From Agromyces fucosus (lineage in GTDB: Bacteria > Actinomycetota > Actinomycetes > Actinomycetales > Microbacteriaceae), in assembly GCF_004134865.1 (NCBI RefSeq), contig NZ_SDPO01000001.1:930001-994000 (forward strand): a DNA stretch of 64,000 nt, written 5' to 3'. The notes below the pieces were generated by a model. That model had not been told where the DNA came from. It did no database searches and was given only the letters and a program-made list of their open reading frames with translations. Within the stretch, counting starts at the first letter, position 1, and each line of letters opens with the position of its first letter. A program made the position numbers and the translations under genes. Below, one piece after another: positions 1 to 8,853 of the stretch.

Positions 1-1
1 C

Positions 2-1027
2 CGCGAACGCATCGCCGGCCGGGCCTACTCGAATGCCCGACTCGAGTTGATCACGCCTCCGACGTTCGGCGGCGCGCCGGCCGAACGAGTGCTCGCGCCC
101 CTGATCGATGCGCCCGCCTTGCGACGCGAGATTCGTCACGGCGGCTATGACGCGATCGTTCTCTACGCCGTTCCGACGACCGGATGGCAGACCGTGGCGT
201 TCGCTCGACGAGCCGGCGTCCCCGTCATCTTCCGCGCTCTCGATGTCTCGCATGCCATCAGGGAGACGCCGTTCAATGCCTTGATTCGCCGCGCCGAGAA
301 GTACGTCTACCGCAACGCGGACCTGATCTCGGCGAACAACCCCGCGATGGCGGACTACTGCGTCACGGCATCGGCGAGGCGCGGGCCGGTCAGCGTCGAT
401 CTCCCACCCGTCGACCTGGAACATTTCGAGCGTGCCGCCAAACCGGTTCGTTCCCGCTACGGTCTGCGCGACGACGACCGAGTCATCGCCTATATGGGGA
501 GCTTCTTCGAATTCTCGGGCCTCGATCTCGTCATTCCGGCGATCGCGCCCCTCATGGCACGTGACGAGCGCCTCCGGCTTCTGCTGATCGGAGGGGGAAC
601 GCTCGACCAGCGACTGCGAGATCTCGCCGAGCACCATGGATTGTCCGATCGGATCATCTTCACCGGCGTGGTTCCGTATGCGGAGCTGCCCGAGCATCTC
701 CGGGCCGCCGACGTGGCGATCAACCCCTTCCTCCCACTCCAGGTGACGCATGTCGCATTCCCGCACAAGGTGCTCCAGTACATGGCAGCCGGGGTCCCGG
801 CTGTGTCGACCTCGCTCGACGGTCTGCGCGGGGTTCTGGGTGACGACTCCGGCGTGACGTGGGCCGACGGGCCGCAGACGGTCATCGAGGCGGCGGTGTC
901 GCTCGCCGAACAGGATGCGGAGCTTCGTGCGTCGATTTCCGCGCGGCAACGAGCGTTCGTCGACGCGACATTCTCACTCGATCTCGCCGTCTCGGGCTTC
1001 GAACGGACCATCGGATCGGTCGGCTAG
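2..1027 (+). CDS. GT4-family glycosyltransferase (5' end outside window)
   Basis: The reading frame is open to the left edge of the window, so the gene starts upstream; 341 codons are visible. The fragment has the second half of a GT-B glycosyltransferase. It shows an acceptor/nucleotide-domain turn (MGSFFEFSGLDL), the LLIGGGTLDQRL strand, a FTGVVPYAEL segment and a nucleotide-sugar motif, KVLQYMAAGVPAV. The last is the usual K-x-x-E-Y-A-x-G-x-P motif with Gln where Glu is typical. It probably transfers a sugar onto a lipid-linked or surface glycan in the cytoplasm. It directly precedes the amino-sugar genes, so a role in the same polymer is likely; donor and acceptor are unknown. Confidence 0.85.
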   Translation, partial: RERIAGRAYSNARLELITPPTFGGAPAERVLAPLIDAPALRREIRHGGYDAIVLYAVPTTGWQTVAFARRAGVPVIFRALDVSHAIRETPFNALIRRAEKYVYRNADLISANNPAMADYCVTASARRGPVSVDLPPVDLEHFERAAKPVRSRYGLRDDDRVIAYMGSFFEFSGLDLVIPAIAPLMARDERLRLLLIGGGTLDQRLRDLAEHHGLSDRIIFTGVVPYAELPEHLRAADVAINPFLPLQVTHVAFPHKVLQYMAAGVPAVSTSLDGLRGVLGDDSGVTWADGPQTVIEAAVSLAEQDAELRASISARQRAFVDATFSLDLAVSGFERTIGSVG

Positions 1028-1030
1028 CAT
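1025..1030 (+). promoter_or_regulatory. Candidate -10 box (leaderless) for the RmlD-like reductase gene
   Basis: TAGCAT ends 7 bases before the ATG at 1038, the geometry expected when transcription begins at the start codon. It overlaps the stop codon of the preceding glycosyltransferase. No convincing -35 element is visible. Confidence 0.35.
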
Positions 1031-1037
1031 GGAACCC

Positions 1038-1925
1038 ATGAGTTCGCGCGTTCTCGTCCTCGGAGCTACGGGGATGCTCGGAAGTACCATCGTGCGCCGG
1101 TTTCACGAGGCGGGTTTCGACGTCACGGCAACCGCACGGCGCACGGCAGACCTCCCCGACGGGATAGCGCTCCGGACCTTCGACGTCGAACACGACGAGA
1201 TCGCATCGATCGTCGCCGACTTCGGTGTGGGCGACACCGTGATCAATTGCATCGGCGTGATCCGTCATCTCATGAAGGACGATGTCGTGGCCGACCGCCT
1301 GCGAGCCATTCGAGTCAATGCGGAATTCCCGTACGCCCTCGCCGCCGCTGCTGAAACACAGGGCTTCCGCGTCCTTCAGATCGCAACGGACTGCGTGTAT
1401 TCAGGACTCGAGGGCGCCTACGATGAGACGGCCGTGCACGACGCCTATGACGTTTACGGCAAGACGAAAAGCCTCGGAGAGACGCCCAGCCCGCAGGTCC
1501 TGCACCTTCGCTGTTCGATCATCGGCACGGAGCTCGGCTCTGCCACATCCTTGCTCGAGTGGGTGCGTTCCCAGCCCATCGGCGCGACGCTGAACGGCTT
1601 CACCGACCACCGTTGGAACGGCGTGACGACAGACGCATTCGCGGATGTCGCGGTCGGACTCGTCCGTTCTGGTTCCACCCTGAGCGGTGTGCAACATCTC
1701 ATTCCCGCTGATGCGCTGACGAAAGACGAGTTGGTGCAGGTCATCGCCGAGGCATTCGGACGGGACGACCTCGACATCCGTCCGGTGTCGACCGGCACAG
1801 GGGTCGACCGGACGCTTTCGACCATTTCTCCGGATATCAGCCGGCAGTTGTGGAGCGACGCCGACTACGACCACCCTCCCACGATCGCGGAAATGGTCGG
1901 CGCCACGGCGACGGTCCACGCGTAG
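1038..1925 (+). CDS. RmlD-like sugar-nucleotide 4-keto reductase (WbjC/WbvR role)
   Basis: A 295-residue short-chain dehydrogenase/reductase of the RmlD fold. The Rossmann motif GATGMLG is at 9-15, a TDCVYSG strand at 117-123 and the catalytic YxxxK (Y140, K144) in YGKTK. The next two genes encode a UDP-GlcNAc 4,6-dehydratase/5-epimerase and a 2-epimerase, so this enzyme probably reduces the 4-keto-6-deoxy intermediate of UDP-L-FucNAc or UDP-L-QuiNAc synthesis. The CapF/WbjC reductases known for UDP-L-FucNAc carry an extra C-terminal cupin domain and run to about 370 residues; that domain is absent here, as in the shorter WbvR type. I chose ATG 1038 for its position after the TAGCAT box; ATG 1029 in the same frame is an alternative. 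Confidence 0.8.
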   Translation: MSSRVLVLGATGMLGSTIVRRFHEAGFDVTATARRTADLPDGIALRTFDVEHDEIASIVADFGVGDTVINCIGVIRHLMKDDVVADRLRAIRVNAEFPYALAAAAETQGFRVLQIATDCVYSGLEGAYDETAVHDAYDVYGKTKSLGETPSPQVLHLRCSIIGTELGSATSLLEWVRSQPIGATLNGFTDHRWNGVTTDAFADVAVGLVRSGSTLSGVQHLIPADALTKDELVQVIAEAFGRDDLDIRPVSTGTGVDRTLSTISPDISRQLWSDADYDHPPTIAEMVGATATVHA

Positions 1926-1944
1926 ACCCTCAAGAGAGACAGGC

Positions 1945-2973
1945 ATGACCACAACGCTCAACGACGCCACCGTCACCATCACCGGCGGTACCGGCTCCTT
2001 CGGCTCGACGATGGCGAAGCACCTCCTGACCCAGGGCGTCGCCGAGGTGCGGATCTTCAGCCGCGACGAATCGAAGCAGGACGCGATGCGCCATGCCGTC
2101 GCCGACCCTCGGATGCGTTTCTACCTCGGCGATGTCCGAGACGCGCAGAGTGTCGCACGTGCCGTCCGCGGCAGCGACCTGGTCTTCCACGCTGCCGCCT
2201 TGAAGCAGGTGCCCTCCGGTGAGTTCTTCCCGATGGAGACCGTTGCGACCAACATCCACGGAAGTGCGAACGTCATCCGCGCCGCCGTCGATAGCAACGT
2301 GAAGTCCGTCGTCTGCCTCAGCACCGACAAGGCGGTCTATCCCATCAATGCGATGGGCATGACGAAAGCGCTCATGGAGAAGACCGCGATGGCGATGGCC
2401 CGCGATTTCATCGACTCGGATACGACGATCTCGGTCACCCGCTACGGCAACGTCATGTACTCGCGGGGTTCCGTCATTCCGCTCTTCCTGAATCAGCTCA
2501 CCTCAGGTCGGCCGCTCACGATCACCGATCCCAACATGACGCGCTTCCTGATGTCGCTCGCAGAATCGGTCGACCTCGTCCAGTACGCCTTCACCGAGGC
2601 CAAGACAGGCGACCTGTTCGTGCGCAAGGCTCCGGCCAGCACGGTTGAGACCCTCCTTCGCGCGGTCGCGAACATCGCCGGCGTCGCGAACCCGTCCGTC
2701 GAGGTCATCGGCGTCCGGCACGGCGAGAAGCTCTACGAGTCCCTCCTCGGTTCCGAGGAGGCGGCCAACGCAGAAGACCGCGGCGGCTACTACCGGGTGC
2801 CACTCGACACGCGCTCACTCGACTACCGTCCGTACTTCGAGGAAGGCAGCCCCGAAGCGCCGCCCGCCGAGTCGTACACCTCCCACAACACGACCAGGCT
2901 CGATGTCCAGGAGGTCGAGGACCTTCTGATGACCCTGCCCGAGATTCAGGAATTCGTGAGGGACCGAGGCTGA
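1945..2973 (+). CDS. UDP-GlcNAc 4,6-dehydratase/5-epimerase (CapE/WbjB/FlaA1 family)
   Basis: A 342-residue extended SDR with GGTGSFG at 14-20, the NADP-binding SRDE at 39-42 and the inverting-dehydratase active site DKAVYPINAMGMTK at 128-141. In this M-x-x-x-K arrangement Met replaces the usual Tyr of YxxxK, which is diagnostic of the FlaA1/CapE/WbjB group. It should convert UDP-GlcNAc to the 4-keto-6-deoxy-L-arabino intermediate in the cytosol. A good ribosome site (GAGAGACAGG) precedes the ATG. The gene is followed by its 2-epimerase with a one-base TGATG overlap, indicating coupled translation. Family is secure; the exact end product depends on the reductase upstream. Confidence 0.9.
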   Translation: MTTTLNDATVTITGGTGSFGSTMAKHLLTQGVAEVRIFSRDESKQDAMRHAVADPRMRFYLGDVRDAQSVARAVRGSDLVFHAAALKQVPSGEFFPMETVATNIHGSANVIRAAVDSNVKSVVCLSTDKAVYPINAMGMTKALMEKTAMAMARDFIDSDTTISVTRYGNVMYSRGSVIPLFLNQLTSGRPLTITDPNMTRFLMSLAESVDLVQYAFTEAKTGDLFVRKAPASTVETLLRAVANIAGVANPSVEVIGVRHGEKLYESLLGSEEAANAEDRGGYYRVPLDTRSLDYRPYFEEGSPEAPPAESYTSHNTTRLDVQEVEDLLMTLPEIQEFVRDRG

Positions 2974-4106
2974 TGGTGTCGCGCCCCACTATCGTCACCA
3001 TCGTCGGCACCCGACCCGAGATCATCCGACTTTCACGGGTCATCGAGCACCTCGACCGGTCCAGCAACCACGTCCTCGTCCACACCGGTCAGAACCACGA
3101 CCGCCAGTTGAACGAGGTGTTCTTCGAAGAGCTCGGCATCCGGCAGCCGGACCACTACCTGAACGTCGACACGTCGAGTCTCGGCACGGTCATGGGCGAT
3201 GTGCTGCGCAAGAGCGAAGCGATCTTCAACACCGTCAAACCCGACGGCGTCCTGGTGCTCGGCGACACGAACAGTGCGATCTCCGTCGTGATGGCGAAGC
3301 GCATGCACATTCCGACGTACCACATGGAGGCGGGAAACCGTTCCTTCGATGAGAACGTGCCCGAAGAGACCAACCGTCGCCTCGTGGATCACGTTGCAGA
3401 CTTCAACCTCGCGTACACCGAGCATGCTCGACGCAACCTTCTCGCCGAAGGATTGTCGCCGCGGCGCATCATGGTGTCGGGATCTCCGATGCGGGAGGTA
3501 CTCGACCACTACGGTCCCGACATCGAGGCGTCCCGCGTCCTGGAGCACTTCGATCTCACCCCCGGGGAGTACTTCGTCGTCAGCGCCCACCGTCAGGAGA
3601 ACGTCGATTCCCCCGAGCGGCTGAAGCGACTCCTCAAGGCCCTCAAGGCGGTTCGCGAGCGATACGGCCTTCCGGTGCTGGTGTCGACCCATCCGCGTAC
3701 GCGCAAGCGCCTCGAAGAGACACAGGGCGGCGCCGAGATCGAGGGCGTGAATTTCCACGAGCCGTTCGGGTTCCTCGACTACTGCAAGCTGCAGAGCAAT
3801 GCTCGGTGCGTGATCTCCGACAGCGGAACGATCAGTGAGGAGTCTGCGATCCTCGGCTTCCCCGCCGTGACCATTCGCGACTCGATGGAGCGCCCGGAAG
3901 CCCTCGACACGGGCGCGATCGTGATGACGGGTCTGCACGCCGCGGAAGTCATCGCCGGCATCGACGAAGTCACGCGGGATTCATCCCTGCCTCAGCTCGC
4001 ACCGTTCGACTATCTCGCTCCCGACACCTCTCGGCGTGTCGTGCGGTTCATCCTGTCGACCATCGGCCGGCATCACGAATGGGCTGGGATCCGCTCGCTG
4101 TCCTGA
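2973..4106 (+). CDS. wecB: Non-hydrolysing UDP-N-acetyl-sugar 2-epimerase (WecB/WbjD/CapG type)
   Basis: A 377-residue GT-B-like epimerase. It has GTRPE at 12-16, HTGQ at 37-40, GDTN at 97-100, HMEAGNR at 117-123, PEETNR at 130-135, HRQEN at 206-210 and the UDP-binding SDSGTISEE at 282-290. These are the full set of WecB family motifs. After a dehydratase/5-epimerase and a reductase it most likely performs the last step, C2 epimerisation to UDP-L-FucNAc or UDP-L-QuiNAc, rather than making UDP-ManNAc. The ATG overlaps the upstream stop by one base. The gene symbol marks the family; wbjD/capG would describe the probable role better. Confidence 0.88.
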   Translation: MVSRPTIVTIVGTRPEIIRLSRVIEHLDRSSNHVLVHTGQNHDRQLNEVFFEELGIRQPDHYLNVDTSSLGTVMGDVLRKSEAIFNTVKPDGVLVLGDTNSAISVVMAKRMHIPTYHMEAGNRSFDENVPEETNRRLVDHVADFNLAYTEHARRNLLAEGLSPRRIMVSGSPMREVLDHYGPDIEASRVLEHFDLTPGEYFVVSAHRQENVDSPERLKRLLKALKAVRERYGLPVLVSTHPRTRKRLEETQGGAEIEGVNFHEPFGFLDYCKLQSNARCVISDSGTISEESAILGFPAVTIRDSMERPEALDTGAIVMTGLHAAEVIAGIDEVTRDSSLPQLAPFDYLAPDTSRRVVRFILSTIGRHHEWAGIRSLS

Positions 4107-4163
4107 GCGGACCGCGTCCGACAGTGGGCGGGCATCACGCGATCGCCACCTGTCGCGTGAGTT

Positions 4164-4280
4164 CTATGGACGCACCTCATAGAGGTGTAACGTCTTGCCC
4201 GCCCACTCGACGGAGCCGTCCTCACGAACGCAGGATCCCTCGAGCCGCTTGGACGACGCGAGATGCCCGAGCCCATCCGA
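4164..4280 (-). pseudogene. Decayed tail of a second copy of the adjacent membrane-protein gene
   Basis: On the minus strand, 38 codons ending at a TAG stop (4164-4166) encode a peptide that aligns with the last residues of the intact membrane protein just upstream. The remnant has LGHLASSKRL, then SC, then WAGKTLHLYEV; the intact gene has LGHIASAEAI, SC and WSGRTVYLYET. About 14 of 33 positions are identical, including both aromatic-glycine pairs. An in-frame stop lies immediately before the fragment and there is no start codon, so it is not a gene. It looks like the surviving 3' end of a paralogue or of an older allele replaced by recombination. Confidence 0.7.
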
Positions 4281-4289
4281 CTACATCGT

Positions 4290-6245
4290 TCACGGGGTCT
4301 CGTACAGGTAGACAGTGCGACCTGACCAGTTCGCGGTTCCGGCATCGACGAGACACGAGGAGTCGATGGCTTCCGCCGATGCGATGTGGCCGAGTTCCGG
4401 GAATCGCTCCTTGAGGTCGCAGGGATCGATCCGAACCCACGTCGTATCGAAGCCCGACGTCGTGATCTCGAGTTCCTCTCCCGGTGCGAAGACGAACGGA
4501 ATGTACCCGCCGCCGCGGTTCCACGCGAACTCGAACTCGTGGTCGGGATCGAGTCGCTCCCACTGAGCCACGTCAGGTCCGGAGCGCTGGAAGCCGGACA
4601 GCGATGGCACACCATTGGCGAGCATGAGGCTCTCGAATCCGGGCGCATCAGTGGCCCAATAGGTGCCGTCGGCACGGGACTCGGCACCGAGATCCTGGAG
4701 TGTGCGCGCCACATCGGACGAACGGAATTCACCAAGTCCAAAGAGGATCGGCTGGGAGCGAACGACCGGCAGAAGGGCGAGGACGCCCGCCAGAAGAACA
4801 GGCCACAACTTGCGCGGGAAGAGCGTCACGAAGAAGACTGCAATCGCCGCGCCGCCCGCAGCGGCGAGGATCTGCCAGCTCTGCATCGTAGGAGCCGCCT
4901 CTTCGCGGAACAACGAGACGGCGTATGCCGTCACGAAGCCGACCGTCACCGCTGAGACGATCGCGGCCGTGTAGTCGCGCCGCAGCGGAGCCTTCGAGAG
5001 GATCAGTGCGACGACGATGATCGCGAGAATGCCGATGACCTGGGCCGCTCGGTACGGTGGCACCAGATTCAACACGGGGATCCGTTCGCCGAGAGCACCA
5101 GTGCTGACCGTACACCAGCCGAGCCAGGTCAGCGTCCACGCGCCGAGGACGATGAGTGGGAGGTTGTCACGGACGCGCCCGAAATTCCGGTACGCCACGA
5201 TCAAAATCGCTGCCCAGAACACGCAGACTGTGAAGGATGCTGAGAGCTCGCTTGCGTTCGAGACGATCGGGTCGTGCCGAGAGAGGGCGTCGTACCCGGG
5301 TGCGCCGAAGAGCATCGCGAACGACTGGGCGAGGCTCCCTGATCGACGCGAGCCGGGGTAGACCGTTCCAACCATCGACTCGAGGCCCTCGCGATTCTCG
5401 AGGAAGACGCCTGCCGCCAGAATGAGGGCGATGGACCCGCTCACCGCGATGGGGACGATCCGTTGCGGCCATGTCGTCTTCGTCGCGACGATGCGAAGCA
5501 CCGTGGCAAGGAGTACCGGGACGCCGAGGATGATCGACCAGGGTGCGTACACGGTCGGAATGGACGCAAGGAGGATTCCTGCGACGACCATCACGATGCC
5601 CGCACGGACGAAACGACGGGAGATGAAGAGCTCAGCGGCGATCGCCAGAGCCAAGCTGCCGGCTACCGCATACGCCAGCACGCCCACAGGGCCGAGCGAC
5701 CACCAGGCGACCGACGGCGAGAACGCGATCAACAGGGTGGCGAGCCACCCCATTCGGCGTGTTCCACCCATGCGCTCGACCCAGAACGGCAGGCTGAACA
5801 CCAGGAAGATCATCGGCAGCCACCACACCAGCGAGAAGACCATGGTGTCGGGGAGGAAGCTCGTCATCCAGAGCAGTGCCGTCGGGAAGAAGACGATCGT
5901 CTCGAAGAATCCACCGGACGAGAAGCGGTGCGCGATGTCCGCCGGCGCACCGAGGGGGCTGAGCGTCGGAGGCCCGCCCGTGGTCATCATGGACATCCAA
6001 AGCGGCGAGTTCACATTGTACTCGTCCGAACGGATCCACTGAGGCATGCCGATCTGGGTGATGTCCGGGTCAGATGGGTTCTCGGAGAACCACGCCATCC
6101 CGATCGATGAAGTGGTCATCCCCGTCAGGATGAACGCAGCGAAGAGAGCGGCGGCCGCAACGGTCATCCAATTGTCGTTCGCTATCAGCCATGCGCCAGC
6201 ACGGCGCGTTGCGCGCTGAAAACGGCTCTCCTCGAGGCTCGGCAT
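4290..6245 (-). CDS. Large polytopic membrane protein, possible GT-C-type glycosyltransferase
   Basis: 651 residues with one transmembrane segment near the N-terminus, a conserved-looking loop (IRSDEYNVNSPLWMSMM), about ten further hydrophobic helices, and a soluble C-terminal domain of about 150 residues. This plan, a long first outside loop followed by many helices and an extracytoplasmic tail, resembles GT-C glycosyltransferases that use polyprenyl-phosphate sugars outside the membrane. I see no classic DD or ED motif that proves it. The start is ATG 6245, preceded by GAGGGAG eight bases upstream; an in-frame GTG at 6299 lacks such a site. It lies downstream of the secreted repeat protein on the same strand. 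Function is unproven. Confidence 0.75.
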   Translation of the reverse strand: MPSLEESRFQRATRRAGAWLIANDNWMTVAAAALFAAFILTGMTTSSIGMAWFSENPSDPDITQIGMPQWIRSDEYNVNSPLWMSMMTTGGPPTLSPLGAPADIAHRFSSGGFFETIVFFPTALLWMTSFLPDTMVFSLVWWLPMIFLVFSLPFWVERMGGTRRMGWLATLLIAFSPSVAWWSLGPVGVLAYAVAGSLALAIAAELFISRRFVRAGIVMVVAGILLASIPTVYAPWSIILGVPVLLATVLRIVATKTTWPQRIVPIAVSGSIALILAAGVFLENREGLESMVGTVYPGSRRSGSLAQSFAMLFGAPGYDALSRHDPIVSNASELSASFTVCVFWAAILIVAYRNFGRVRDNLPLIVLGAWTLTWLGWCTVSTGALGERIPVLNLVPPYRAAQVIGILAIIVVALILSKAPLRRDYTAAIVSAVTVGFVTAYAVSLFREEAAPTMQSWQILAAAGGAAIAVFFVTLFPRKLWPVLLAGVLALLPVVRSQPILFGLGEFRSSDVARTLQDLGAESRADGTYWATDAPGFESLMLANGVPSLSGFQRSGPDVAQWERLDPDHEFEFAWNRGGGYIPFVFAPGEELEITTSGFDTTWVRIDPCDLKERFPELGHIASAEAIDSSCLVDAGTANWSGRTVYLYETP

Positions 6246-6339
6246 CGAAGTTACTCCCTCAGTGCCCACCGGGCGTGCTCGTCCCGGGGCGGCGGTCACA
6301 TGATAAACGGCCGCGACGGTCTACGAGGCCCTCACGATT

Positions 6340-8688
6340 CTAGGCGCCCGTACCGAGCGGGATGTCACCGAGGCCGCCGGCGCCCGTGGTGAGGATGACG
6401 GGCGCGGAGCCCCCGGCCAACTCGAGCAGGCGGTCCCAACTCGGGACAGGACGACGCACAGCTCCCGAGAGAAAAAAGACCGTCGGCGAGTCGACCGTCT
6501 TCACGAAGACACTTCCCAGTTCGGAAGCGCTCGAGATCTTCAGACGCGCACACGTATCCGATGCGACGTTCGTGACCGCGATCCCTGTGGGGTTGCTCGC
6601 CGTGATCGGATACAAGGTGCCGTTGACGCCCAACAGCAACCGACCATTGCAGGAGAGGACACGCGTCAAGTAACCGCTGGCGACCGAGTAGCTCGACAGA
6701 GCATTTGCAGGGACCGTCGACCAGCTCGCGCGGCCGAGCTCAGTCGTTGAAACGAAGGAGGACACCGGGATCCTCTTCTCGGCGCCGTCGATGAAATAGA
6801 GCATCGGGTCCGAAGACGACTTCACGACGCTCGCGGGTTCGAGCGTGGGCACGAGGGGAAGGCTCATGAGCGTCGCCGCCGTGACTGTCATGATGGTCGG
6901 CACGGCACCGTTGTTGTTGGCGAGCAGCTCGTCCCAGCTCGACATGGCGCGCAGCTTTCCACCCGTCACGAGGTACACCGTCGACGAGGTCGCGCTCTTC
7001 ATGAAGAGTTCGCCCGTGATTGCTCCGCCACGGGGCATTCGCTGGCAGGTGTCGGCGGACACCTCGGCGACCGACAGTCCTCCATTCGCCGCCGAGCCCG
7101 TCCACGAATGGAGGCGAGCACCGGCAGTTACGTATGTCGCGCCGTTGCAGCGGACTGCAAGGGACAAGAAGCCCGGACCCGTCGTGTAGCCATCGAGGAT
7201 GCCCTGCGGCACCGTCAGGTACCCATTCGCGCCGAACTCCGACGCGACGGCGAACGATGTGATCTGGATCTTGCGGTCGAACCCGTCGACGAAGAAGACG
7301 GCGTCACTGCTGGAGGACTTGACGAGCGTTTGCGGATTGAGGATCGTCTTCAGGAGCGGATAGCGCGGAACGACGTCGGCACGCATAGTGACGACATACG
7401 GTGCGCTTCCGCCATTCAGTTTCACGGCCGCCGCCCAGTCATAGACGTGTACGCGTCCACCCGGAACGAAGTAATTCAGATCCGCGGAACCGGGGACGAC
7501 GAAGAACGGCGTGATCATGCCACCGGTCGACCATCGAGCCAGCTGGCCCGGCGTCAGGTCGATCGCATCGCCGCAGGAGTAGCCGTACTGGGCCATGAGC
7601 TCGCACGAAGGGAACTGGTTCTTGCTCCCCCAGCGCTGCGCGAGGTACACCGCTCCCGAGGTCGGATCGCGGACGACCGTGGTCGCCCACTTCGCCGACG
7701 TCGAGTAGGTGTCGAGGTAGCTCTGCGAAACGACACGATATGTGCCGAGTGGGCTGAGGCTCTCGTACACCTCCATCGACGGGACCGGATACTTCACGGT
7801 GCCCGCGAGGAGGTAGAGCGTCGGATTCGCCGAGGTGCGCGCAAAATACGAGCCCCCGGTCGTACTGCCGAACCAGTCGGTGAACATTCGGAAGAAGTTG
7901 CGGTTCCCGTACGAAGAACAGCCGTCCCCGGTGCCATACATGTTGTTCAGCGCAGCCTGGTTGGGACGATAGGGAGTGTAGAGGTAGAGCCCCGCCGTCG
8001 CCTGGTTGTCGATAAAGACCTGAGAGCTGCCGCACGCACTGTTCGGGTGCCACTGGATCGTGTTCCAGCGACCGGCCTGGTACCCCCGTCCGTCGGGCGA
8101 GGCCTGATACTTCTTGAACTGCCACGCCGCGTTGTACACCTGATTGAAGAAGCCGTAGTACAGCGCATCGCAATCAGCGGTATCGGGACACCCGTATCCA
8201 GTCGCTGAGCGGAACTGTCGCTCCGTCGGCCATGTGTCGGTGACGAGTCCCTGCTCCTTCTCGAGCAACACGATCAGCACCTGCGGGTTTATTCCGCAGA
8301 TGCTCGCGACGGAAGCGATGATCTGGGCGGCCGTCTGGCTGGGAGCACCGCCGTAGGCTGCGCAACCGGCGGCCTTCGCCGATTGGCTCGTCGTGTTCTG
8401 CCTGAAGTCCTTGAGGCACGTGTACCCCGCACGGCAACTCGGAACGCGGGCGTTCAAGAACGCCTGAATCTGACTCACGTTCATGGTGCCGGCATCGTAG
8501 AACACGGCATCCGACATGATGTTGCCCGCGTTGAAGTCCGCACCGGATGCCGCCTGCGCCGAAGGTGGCGCCGGCGACACCGTCACGCTGAACGCGACGA
8601 GCGTGCCGGCCGCGAGAATCATGGCGGCCGCGAGTGCGAGCGAACGCCGGCCGAACCCGGTTCTCGACAATTTGGGGACGGTGATCAC
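6340..8688 (-). CDS. Secreted lysozyme-like protein with tandem C-terminal repeats ('hemagglutinin'-type)
   Basis: 782 residues. The N-terminus is a signal peptide: basic RTGFGRR, a hydrophobic stretch, then a likely cleavage near AQAAS at 44-48. Residues 50-275 are rich in Cys pairs and contain LLEKEQGLVTDTWPT (141-155) and SATGYGCPDTADCDALYYG (161-179). They match a secreted actinobacterial family that seems lysozyme-like; E143 or E145 could be the acid. After a spacer, two copies of a roughly 166-residue unit start at VKSSS 456 and VKSSS 622, each containing a hydrophobic 'FVDG/FIDG' strand, an SADTC/ASDTC turn and a terminal SW motif. It probably acts at the cell wall. GTG start follows AGGAG by seven bases. 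Confidence 0.75.
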   Translation of the reverse strand: MITVPKLSRTGFGRRSLALAAAMILAAGTLVAFSVTVSPAPPSAQAASGADFNAGNIMSDAVFYDAGTMNVSQIQAFLNARVPSCRAGYTCLKDFRQNTTSQSAKAAGCAAYGGAPSQTAAQIIASVASICGINPQVLIVLLEKEQGLVTDTWPTERQFRSATGYGCPDTADCDALYYGFFNQVYNAAWQFKKYQASPDGRGYQAGRWNTIQWHPNSACGSSQVFIDNQATAGLYLYTPYRPNQAALNNMYGTGDGCSSYGNRNFFRMFTDWFGSTTGGSYFARTSANPTLYLLAGTVKYPVPSMEVYESLSPLGTYRVVSQSYLDTYSTSAKWATTVVRDPTSGAVYLAQRWGSKNQFPSCELMAQYGYSCGDAIDLTPGQLARWSTGGMITPFFVVPGSADLNYFVPGGRVHVYDWAAAVKLNGGSAPYVVTMRADVVPRYPLLKTILNPQTLVKSSSSDAVFFVDGFDRKIQITSFAVASEFGANGYLTVPQGILDGYTTGPGFLSLAVRCNGATYVTAGARLHSWTGSAANGGLSVAEVSADTCQRMPRGGAITGELFMKSATSSTVYLVTGGKLRAMSSWDELLANNNGAVPTIMTVTAATLMSLPLVPTLEPASVVKSSSDPMLYFIDGAEKRIPVSSFVSTTELGRASWSTVPANALSSYSVASGYLTRVLSCNGRLLLGVNGTLYPITASNPTGIAVTNVASDTCARLKISSASELGSVFVKTVDSPTVFFLSGAVRRPVPSWDRLLELAGGSAPVILTTGAGGLGDIPLGTGA

Positions 8689-8853
8689 GTGCGCGCTCCT
8701 CGTTCGACGAAGACGAGAGTGATGCCACGCAATGACCGGTACCCTCGGGCGCGCTACCGATCAGGACAGTGACCTCGTCCGTTCCAAGGTAGCGGAATGA
8801 TCGTCGTACCAGCCGGATTGCCACACTGCCGAGTCAGATGCAGGGTGTCACGC

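Noticed and set aside
1038..1925. A second dTDP-rhamnose reductase (rmlD paralogue)
   Set aside because: Similarity is clear, but its operon partners act on UDP-GlcNAc derivatives and a complete rml set with its own rmlD exists at 17.3-20.7 kb.
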